Position numbers and translations under genes: made by a program. From Pictodentalium vernedei (taxonomy: Eukaryota; Mollusca; Scaphopoda; Dentaliida; Dentaliidae): a stretch of 64,000 nucleotides of DNA. The notes beneath the pieces were generated by a model. It saw nothing but the letters and a program-made list of their open reading frames with translations, did no database searches and was not told where the DNA came from. Of this stretch, positions 56,589 to 64,000 are shown one piece after another. The stretch is taken from positions 147,196,285 to 147,260,284 of the forward strand of contig CM062293.1 in assembly GCA_031216915.1 (NCBI GenBank). Reading direction: 5' to 3'. Every line of letters starts with the position of its first letter. The stretch's first letter is position 1.

Positions 56589-58094
56589 CTAATGGCTATG
56601 GCAGACAACAGCCTGAGCAGAAGAAAGAGGACCCAGGGCAAAAAGGTCCTCCGACTGCTCCTGCAACTGGCGCAAATAAAAGATGGAGAAAGTAGAAGCA
56701 TTTCTCCAGTAGGCTGCCTGCATAACATCCGACAACTTGACGGAGTTAGAATAAGCCCAAGAGGTAGACAGTGCCCGCACCTCGTGGGCAGAAATACGAT
56801 TGGTAATACAATCGCCAGCTGCTAAACGACTATAAGCTGTACGAATAGCAAGACAAATCCATCGAGAAATGGATTGAGGAGAGATCTTCTGTCGACCCGG
56901 AATGAGAGACAGAAAAAAACGTTTTCTGCCTTTCCGTATGAAGCGTGTCCGATCAAGATAAATGCGAATAGCATGGACCGGACAGAGCAAAGGGCGAGTA
57001 CCCTAAACAGAGGGAAGAGCCCTGATACAGATAGGAGGAGGAGTAGTATCTGGTAACTGATTCTTAGCCAAAAAGGAGCAATCAGTGGTAAAAGTAACAC
57101 TGTTGGGAGAGCTCCTAAAAAAGGCCGGGTCAACCGAGAGGGCGTGAAGCTCACTAACCCGTCTGGCCGAAGCAAATGCCATCAGAAAAGCCGTCTTATA
57201 TGTGAGAAAATGCATATCCACCTGGGATAAAGGTTCGAACGGTGCCCCCCCCCCCCCCCCCCACCCCCCCCCACCCACCCCCCCCCCCCCCCCCACCCCC
57301 AAGCAAAGCAGCACCCACGAAAGATTCCATCGTGGAGTAATCTGCAAAGTCCGAGGCCTTTTCAAAGAAAAGTGCCGAACAAGCTTGGAGAGGTAAGGAT
57401 TAGTGCCGATACGACGCTTCCCCACATAAGAAAAAGTCTCTGAAAGCATAGACCTGTAACCCTTGATGGTAACAGGCTGGAGACCCCGAGAATCAAACAG
57501 ATATACCAGAAACTCCGCAATCTGTGAAATCGGATTGGCATAATCAACAGAGTGATCAGCACACCATCGACAGAAGACCTTCCATTTAGCTGCATAAGCT
57601 AAACCAGTGGAGTGCCTCCTTGAAGAAGAAATGCACTCCACTGCTCGTCTCGAGAAACCTCTACGGAGGAGACAGGACCTGACAAAAGATATGCGTGAAG
57701 GCACAACGAAGTCGGGTCGATGTGAAACCTCCTCGGGCGACCTTGACAAAGAAGGTCGCGACGTAGTGGGAGACGTGCCGGAACCGCCGCCATCAGCGAG
57801 CGGAGCTGATTGATCCACACCCGCTGAGGTGACAGGGGAGCGATCAGAATGATTCGACAACTGCATGTTCGAATTTTGGCGAGAACCTGAGGAAGAATCG
57901 GAACCGGCGGGAAGGCGTAGCTGACTAGATCGTTCCAATCGAGTGACAGAGCGTCCACGGCAAAAGCCAGAGGATCTGGACATGGGGACACGAAAGTGTC
58001 CACCTGATGGTTCCAACGAGTCGCAAAGAGGTCGATGTGGGGACGTCCCCAGAGATCGCAAAGCGACTGGAACACTGCCCTGTGAAGCATCCAC
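56589..58094 (-). pseudogene. DIRS tyrosine recombinase, copy B
   Basis: The upstream part (58094-57003) and downstream part (56990-56589) are in one frame, separated only by a TAG at 57005-57003 at the same codon as in copy A. Box I Arg is in SARRVSELHAL; His and second Arg are in HEVRALS; Tyr is in FYLR. Between WNLSWVLLCLG and FEPLSQVDMHFL, a C-rich tract (57246-57299) inserts a run of about 18 mostly Gly residues while keeping the frame. One codon is missing at NPISQ against copy A (NPSISQ). The start shown is the first ATG of the frame; the real start is unknown. It overlaps RT by up to 496 bases. Confidence 0.9.
57246..57299. repeat. C-rich simple repeat inside the recombinase ORF
   Basis: C runs separated by single A bases. 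Copy A has a shorter pure run at the same site (46417-46434). Confidence 0.95.
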
Positions 58095-59630
58095 TCGGTG
58101 GAAATAACCCTGCCCTGTCGGAACAGGGAGTCAGCTAGGACGTTCAGACGACCGGGAATGTGATGAACAACCACTCCGGCGTGAACATCCTGAGCGAGCA
58201 GTAGAAGATCCCGAGCTAACTCGTACATCGGAAGCGAGTGCGTGCCGCCCTGGTTCCGAATGTAAGCAACCACTGTCGAATTGTCGGATAGTAGAAGGAC
58301 CTGGCGATTCGACAGGTGAGGGATCCACTGCCTGAAACTCAGAAGAAGAGCAAGAAGCTCCTTCTGGTTGATGTGTAGAGCTGCTTGATCCTGGTCCCAC
58401 ATCCCGTGTAGGGAAAGACCGAGAGGATCCAACGTCGCACCCCATCCGAGATCGCTGGGATCTGCCGTCAGAACGCGATCGGACGTGGGTAAGTCCAGTG
58501 GAACACCCTGCGTAATCCACTGAACATCTGTCCAGGGAAGAAGGTGAGGATACAGAGAGTCCGGAAACGGAAGCACCTGATCCAGAGAATCTACATTCGG
58601 CCTCCAACGACTGAGCAGAAAGTGTTGGAGAGGTCTGACACGCAGCCGACCTAGAGGAATGAGATCCGTCACCGAACCGCAGAGACCGATCAGCCGGAGA
58701 AAACTCCGAGCGGTCGCGGACCTGGACTGGGACAGAGTCAGAGCAAAAGCTGAGAGAATCACAGCCTTGGCCTGGGGAACAGCCACCAAATTGAATTTGG
58801 TTTGGAAAGACATCCCCAGATGACAAAACGACTGAGAAGGGACCAGGTCCGACTTCTCCTCGTTGACTCTGAATCCTAGCGACGTGAGCAAGCTCAACAG
58901 AGTGGCGACATCCGATTCCAGTAAGGCAGCATTGGAATGCCTCTGGAGGATATCGTCCAGATATGCCGAAGTAGTCACCCTGGACTGTGTGCGATGGAAC
59001 GCTATCACATGCGACATCAGTCTGGTGAATGCCCAAGGAGCCAGGTTGAGGCCGAAAGGCATGGCCTTGAACTGGTAAACTCGCCCCAGAAAAGCGAACC
59101 TGAGATACTTCCGTGACGCCCGATGCATCGGAACGTGGAAGTAAGCGTCTCGCAGGTCGATGCTGGCTGCGAAATCTCCCTGGTGAATTGATTGGCGGAC
59201 CGACCTGAAAGTCTCCATGCTGAACTTGGGAGCAATGATAGACTGGTTCAGGATACTCAGATCGATAACCGGTCGGAGTCAGCCGTCCTTCTTCGGCACC
59301 AAGAACAGGCGGGAATAGAAACCCACTGACTGAACGTTCTTGACGACCTCGATCGCCCCCCTTTGCCAGGAGATTGGCAATCTCCGTGGACAAAAGTTCC
59401 CGACGTAAAACGTCTGAAGGAACTGTGGTTGGAAGAGGCACCCTTGACAGAGTGGGGTGCCGTCGGAAGGATATGCGCAGCCCGGACCGAACAACATCTA
59501 ACACCCATGGATCGGATGTGATGGTGGTCCAATGGTCTGCGAACTCTGCTATCCTTCCTCCAACCTGGGACGAGTCGAGGTGAGGACCTTCATTTCGAGC
59601 CCCGACGAGGCCCGCAAGAGGAGAAACCAC
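57599..59630 (-). pseudogene. DIRS reverse transcriptase and RNase H, copy B
   Basis: From the ATG at 59630 the frame matches copy A to LLAKG, where a C run has one extra base (near 59355), moving the reading into a 1.2-kb chance frame that ends at 58131. The true frame resumes and is open from before METFRSVRQS (59218) to 57599. Motif A is IDLRDAYFHV, motif B region KAMPFGLNLAPWAF, motif C YLDDIL at 58963-58946. RNase H residues appear in LTADPSDLGWGATL, NQKELLAL, LLLSDNSTVVAYI and LNVLADSLFRQG. The tail PHIDLFATRWN..DALSLDW is the conserved DIRS extension. Only one break separates it from an open gene. Confidence 0.93.
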
Positions 59631-61794
59631 CTCCTCTGCTAAATGAAGAATCCTGAGACTTCCCTCGATTCTGCCGACCCCTACCTTTACCCCGTGAGTA
59701 AGAAGTAGAGGCGGAGGCAGAAGGACCCGCCTTTTGCTTCACAGAGGAAGCAGAAGGGTACTTGTTAGGCTTGGAACAGCCCTTGCCTCCCCGAGAAGGC
59801 TGATCAAGCTGACGAAACAGCAGCTGATCTTTGGAATGATGTAGGACATCATCCCGGACCGTCGACACGGAACCATGGAAAAGTTGCGGACCTGCCAAAG
59901 AAGCAGATCGAAGAGTAGCACGCTGCTCCTCGGGAAGGGATCGTCCTGTGTCCAGCACAGCGTCCCTTCGAACTAATTCCAAATTAGCCGTGTTACAGGA
60001 ATGCGTGTGAGTAAGGTGCATAAGCGCCTTGGACAGCACACGCAAAGGAGCCTGTACCTCGTCAAACTTATCTGGAGGCAGATAAGCAGCCAAAGCTGAG
60101 ACGACGTGATCTGAGAGAGAAAGCATGCCAAGCATCTCTCTAGATAAGCCCAACGTGGACTCCAGAGTCGTCATTGGAATGACGGCTGACTTGGGCTTGG
60201 AAAGCCCGAGGGAAGTGGAGTCCTGATCCAGAACCGTCAAAGCCTGGCAGACTGACGGATTGGCGGAATCGTAGGAACGATAACGCACAGGAGGCAAAAA
60301 GGTGTCAACCCTGGTGAAGAACGAAGTCTTCAAAGCCTTGGAATTCAGCTTGGCATCCAATGCTGAAAAAGCTTCAACCACCTCTACCGACTGGCACGGT
60401 CGAAGGCGCCCAGAAGCAGGTTGCTCCATAGGCTGTTGGCGCGCGACCGATGATCGCGGTCAGGCTGACACTGTCGGCTGGTTAGCAGGTTTGAGCTCAG
60501 GCAGAAACCCAAACACAAAGTCAAGAGCCGCCCCCAAGTCCGAAGACTGCTGGCCCTCGACCTCAAGCATGTCGGACTCCTCCCCAGAGTCGGAAGACAC
60601 ATAGCCCATCGTGGGCAAACCAGCCGACACCTCCCATGGTGTCGGGACACCAGAGGAATCGGAAACCGGCCTGTTTCCAATCCCGGGAGGCGGCGCCATA
60701 GGAGGCACCTGGAAACCACCCATAGCCTCGCTGGAAGCAACAGGAAGGCTCTTAGAAAGAACCTGAGTGAGTAAGGAGAGGGCCTCCCTAAGCTCACTGC
60801 CTGTACCGACCGGTTCGACAGGGGAGCGAACCGGCAAAGTGGCTTCACCTCTGACCCTCTTAACCAGCGACGGGTCATGATCCTCCAAAACACCCGACGC
60901 GGGACGACGGGCGGCAGCCGAAACATCTGAAGGCAGACATGTATAGGGGTACGATGCACCCCGTGGATCAATATTGCGAGAACTCATGAGAGTCACCACG
61001 GACCTCTGCGGGGCAGAAGGTCCAGGCTGCACAAAAGGCGTTGGTCCCCCAAAACTGGTCGTGTGACCAGAGTGAGTAGACGGAAACGCCACGGAGTTCA
61101 TAGTGTTTCCACTACGAACATCCGAATCCAAAGACACAACTGTGGTGCTCGACGGCGAAGAGACCACAGCGATGGGCTCGGCCGGCAGCCCCTTCCGACT
61201 TCGCCGAGTTGAAGTCAGGGAAGGCTGAGGCCGATATCCCACGTCTACAGTATCGGACAGTCCTGCAGTCCCCTGCAGCGAAAAGCCGAAGCCGGCTGAA
61301 ACAGACAACGAAGCAGACGGGCCAGCAGCAGTAGTAGATACGTCGAGAGTCGTTGAGGCTGGTGAAATAGTGGAGAGAGCACACCGGTTCGGCTCCGAAG
61401 GAGGAGTCACAACCCTAGTGACAGCCTCAGATGTCGACTGGAGGGGGACCGTAGTCCCGGAACCAGGCATCTCTACACCAGAACACTCAACGGCTCCCGC
61501 AGTATCCACCACAGGAAAGGACTGCACATCCCCCACGGAGGAGGAATAACTCTCACCAGACAAAGTCGGCTCGGGAGGCCCCGAACGACCACGTTCTCCT
61601 TTCCCGCGGGAGTGGGAGGCACGGCCACGAGAACGAACGACACGGTTTACTGACGTCCAGAAGGTGGAAGACCATGTTCCACAGACACCACACGGCCGCT
61701 CAGCCGAACACCCATTACAGGAGGAACAAGACAAATGTACATCGTCCACATGCTTTGGCAGCAGACATTGCCCACAAGGAATTGTCCTGGGCAT
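59590..61794 (-). pseudogene. DIRS gag-like protein, copy B (734 codons, one stop)
   Basis: The ATG at 61794 (MPRTIPCGQ) is the conserved start; the same frame is open upstream but that part is not conserved as protein. Cys cluster CSSCNGCSAERPCGVC, then a Ser/Thr/Pro-rich stretch, then SDSGEESDMLEVEG. A TGA at 60462-60460 follows TVSA, where copy A has TGG (Trp). Downstream, in the same frame, comes the helical core and the tail with SYSRGKGRGRQNRGKS and FSRGGGF, likely nucleic-acid binding. It ends 41 bases into the RT ORF. The whole gene lies within one frame in this copy. Confidence 0.9.
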
Positions 61795-62240
61795 GATAGA
61801 GGTGAGAGGAGCAGAGAAGGTGAGATCAGAAAACAGAACACCCCCAAAGAAGAGAGAAAGGTGACAGAAACAAAGACCCCAGACGGTCGACCGGGAACCA
61901 CACAACAGGAAGACTACTCTCAAAAGAAAGAAGAAACACTGTAGGAGTGGTACCCCCGCTGACACCTAACTCTAACACAATTAGAAAATTTTGCAAAAAA
62001 AGCATTAACAATAATTGTGAAAAATCTAAGTCCGAGCCGCGTGGCACGCGAAATTCGCGCGCGACTCAAGAGAGAGCAAATAAACATACATTATGGACAT
62101 ATAATAGAAAAGAGAATATAAAACACTGTTCCTGAGAATACAAAGGATACACTGTGGTATAATGAATCAGGAATCATCAAACATCGAGCTGGTGGAACAC
62201 TGATAAGCGTGCAAAAACATCTTGACACGAAGCGGATTAT

Positions 62241-62482
62241 AAAAAGAATGAGTCTTTAGAGACGGTATATGCGCACTGGCAACGGAAGTCGTGGAGTTGT
62301 ACTTGGGAGAGAGCGTCCCGTACTGGGTCTGCGCCGGTTGCACTCGACCCAGTTTTGGCTTATTTTTATTGGTGCTTTTGCACCACTTTTCTTTCCCAAC
62401 TTGCTTGGGAAAGACAAAAATAGAGAGTATTTTATCCGAGTTAGGGACTTCCACTGTAGTGCAAGCCTGTAGTAAACAATTG
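62241..62482. repeat. DIRS copy B, right inverted terminal repeat
   Basis: Inverse of 55972-56204; outer edge gagtaggttgataagaaa continues to 62501. Confidence 0.9.
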
Positions 62483-62501
62483 TGAGTAGGTTGATAAGAA
62501 A

Positions 62502-62769
62502 GTTGAAAATTTTATTTAAAAAAAATCAGAAAATAAACATGTACAAACCAATGAGATGGCCAATCCTATGTCGCCTAAGTCTAATGAAGGCAATAACTCT
62601 CAAAGTAATACTTGGATACTGCTTGCTTACAATCACTTTCAAGATATTATCACCAAAAAGCTGTATATTAAATTTGAGAAAAAAATCTTTAATAGTTTTC
62701 TCTGAATGTGATGACAAGAAATGGTAATGAGATAAGAAATTCAAAGTAGGCCAACAACAAGGTCAATTT
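62502..62769. other. No gene recognised
   Basis: AT-rich flank of DIRS copy B with short frames. The phrase aaggcaataactctcaaa at 62588 recurs at 62978 either side of the SINE-like repeat. Confidence 0.45.
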
Positions 62770-62980
62770 CTTTATTTATTGGTGTTTAAGGTCACCTTCA
62801 GAATCTTTGGCTATCACATGCACAGAGATAAAATCAAGTTTAGCCAACTGTTTATACCTTCGCTGCCCACTTTAGTTGATCTCCACCCCAGGCATTGATT
62901 CTGGGTCCTATTTTACCAATAATGCAGAACTTGTTTACCACAGTAAACAAGCACTGCTCCACTTCCCATGAGGAATCAAG
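62770..62980. repeat. Dispersed SINE-like repeat, best copy
   Basis: Tail tttatttattggtgtttaag, gtcaccttcagaatctttgg, then body aagtttagccaactg, ccaggcattgattctggg and tttaccacagtaaacaagca. Same family as 5010-5265. Confidence 0.65.
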
Positions 62981-63088
62981 GCAATAACTCTCAAAAGAAA
63001 TAAAATACTTGAACAAAGCTGGTTTGCAATACCATTAATGACATTACCACCAAAATGCTCTATATTAAATTTGGAAAAAAACTATTAA

Positions 63089-63680
63089 GGCCCTGCAAAG
63101 TAGATCTTCTGTTTCTCGGCCATTTTTTTTGTAAAACTGCATGTGGGCGGGGGTATTTCATTTTATTTTTTATTTTTGTAATTATTTCTTTGCCATCATA
63201 AGTTCATGTTCTTGGTTTGTTTTATATTTTAGGTCACATGATCTACAGAACAACAAGGGTGGTGCTAAAGAGACCGCTTTATCAATTTTATTAACCCTTT
63301 ACCTAACGAATCGGCTGCATCCGCCCACATAAATTTACAAATTAAGTAGTTTAAAAAAAATATATGTTTCAAAAACTTCAACGAAACCATATCATGTAAC
63401 CCCTCATTGGAACAAGCTCGTTGAGCTCGTTCCAATGAAGGGTCACATGATATGGTTTCGTTGAAATTTTTTGAAAAATTTGAAAAAAAAAACAAATATT
63501 AAAATAATAAATTTTGATATCGACTGTGTTGGGTAAAGGGTTAACTTGGGTAAAATATCAGACATAAACCATTTAATTTTTATTTTTTAAAATTTTCATT
63601 GGTTATAAAAAGAGAGCAAACAACAGCCAAAAGGATCATGTAGGAGGCCCTGAGAAACAGATTTTTAACTTTTTTTAGGC
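63089..63680 (+). mobile_element. AGGCC fold-back element with a nested TTAA element
   Basis: Left aaggccctgcaaagtagatc; right gagaaacagatttttaac and ttttaggctt. The TTAA within its ttttattaacttggg phrase is occupied by the element at 63295-63540; the copy at 20453 shows the same phrase unoccupied. The family's central hairpin is largely deleted here. Confidence 0.85.
63295..63540. mobile_element. TTAA fold-back element, CCCTTTACC type II (246 bp), nested
   Basis: TTAA at 63291-63294 and 63541-63544; ends CCCTTTACCTAACGAATC and GTTGGGTAAAGGG. Central palindrome accatatcatgtaacccctc plus inverse around gagctcgttcc. Confidence 0.92.
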
Positions 63681-64000
63681 TTAACAGGACTATTTTAATT
63701 AAAAGAATGTGCAGAATATACAATGCTATCTCATTTACTATTATATATCTCCCCACATCTGCACAGGAGCACACAGAGCTCCCAATTTTGTTTTTACATA
63801 ATTAATTTTATTCATAAAAAAACATTTCTAGGGTAAAGAGACTGAATTGCATTCAAAAAGGCAATTATTTTTTCGCCAAGCCAAACTTGATTCAAGCAAG
63901 GGAGCATAAAATCAGCTAATGATAATGCCTCTAGGGTTTTGCATTATTCTGTAATAGTTGACAGGGTCACAACTGTAATGGAAAAATTGACAATCCATGA
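63681..64000. other. No gene recognised
   Basis: AT-rich to the window edge; short frames only. Confidence 0.4.

Larger units (their letters stand above)
55917..62501 (-). mobile_element. DIRS-like tyrosine-recombinase retrotransposon, copy B (6.6 kb)
   Basis: Same orientation, gene order and ends as copy A. The terminal AAA triplets are at 55917-55919 and 62499-62501. The flanks (aaattaatgag on the left, gttgaaaattttat on the right) are unrelated to those of copy A, so this is a separate integration, not a segmental copy. Damage is lighter: one stop in gag, one single-base insertion in RT, the shared TAG in the recombinase and an enlarged C-rich tract there. Confidence 0.95.

Noticed and set aside
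58131-59350. Long minus-strand frame continuing from the RT start of copy B
   Set aside because: It is a shifted, Ser/Gly-rich reading after a one-base insertion; the true RT motifs lie in the other frame.
61795-61965. N-terminal extension of gag copy B with hydrophobic leader
   Set aside because: Open upstream of the conserved MPRTIPCG start, but the corresponding stretch is not kept in frame in copy A or in the 1-1090 fragment; more likely 5' leader.
45086-62501. LTR retrotransposon or retrovirus-like element
   Set aside because: Terminal repeats are inverted rather than direct, there is no protease or DDE integrase, and a tyrosine recombinase and internal complementary region are present.

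Overview
The window reads as repeat-dense, AT-rich intergenic or intronic DNA from a eukaryote, most likely a marine invertebrate and probably a mollusc. The grounds for that are the short motif aagaggcccc at the head of tandem-repeat elements, arrays containing stretches such as aaaatggctgccagcagcc and acagacggacggac, tRNA-derived SINEs, a DD34E Tc1 transposase, Jockey- and CR1/L2-like LINEs and DIRS-like retrotransposons. The assignment is inference; no host marker gene is present. I found no convincing intact host gene, no rRNA or tRNA gene and no CRISPR. Every recognisable coding stretch is a transposon or a decayed multicopy gene.

Layout. 1-1090: decayed gag end of a DIRS-like element. 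1931-2155: small inverted-repeat element. 4227-4556: SINE. 5907-6173: a lone DIRS terminal repeat. 6646-9610: fold-back element and two tandem arrays. 9407-12956: cluster of fold-back elements flanked by TTAA. 13412-16545: array of ~165-bp units interrupted by a 1.17-kb hAT-type element. 16840-17061: SINE. 18179-19276: TTAA element split by a CR1/L2-like LINE fragment. 19343-19595: 253-bp hAT-type MITE. 20453-22117: two copies of another fold-back element, one carrying a SINE. 22619-23543: Tc1 transposase pseudogene. 24169-25723: second CAGACATG hAT-type element. 26037-28405: nested fold-back elements and a SINE. 29690-31410: ~320-bp tandem array. 31480-32732: decayed copy of a large invertebrate gene family with PIN/FEN-like acidic motifs (minus strand). 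33750-41230: ~330-bp satellite array into which a 4.7-kb Jockey-like LINE inserted with an 11-bp target duplication. 41760-44205: more TTAA elements. 45086-51604 and 55917-62501: two nearly full-length DIRS-like retrotransposons in the same orientation. 51916-55396: TTAA elements, SINE and hAT-type MITEs, some nested three deep. 62770-63680: SINE-like repeat and a fold-back element with another nested inside it.

The DIRS pair is the centrepiece. Each copy has, on the minus strand, gag (N-terminal Cys-rich motif, basic Gly/Arg/Ser tail), RT plus RNase H, and a tyrosine recombinase. Each also has inverted terminal repeats and an internal region in which the complements of the two outer ends are fused through one shared TTT. 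Copy A sits in a tandem repeat whose neighbouring unit preserves the unoccupied site, so the AAA integration site can be read directly and there is no longer target duplication. Both copies carry the same in-frame TAG inside the recombinase ORF although their flanks are unrelated, so a stop-bearing source element was probably mobilised more than once. No gene here is clearly able to act alone; the window is best read as a stratigraphy of insertions.
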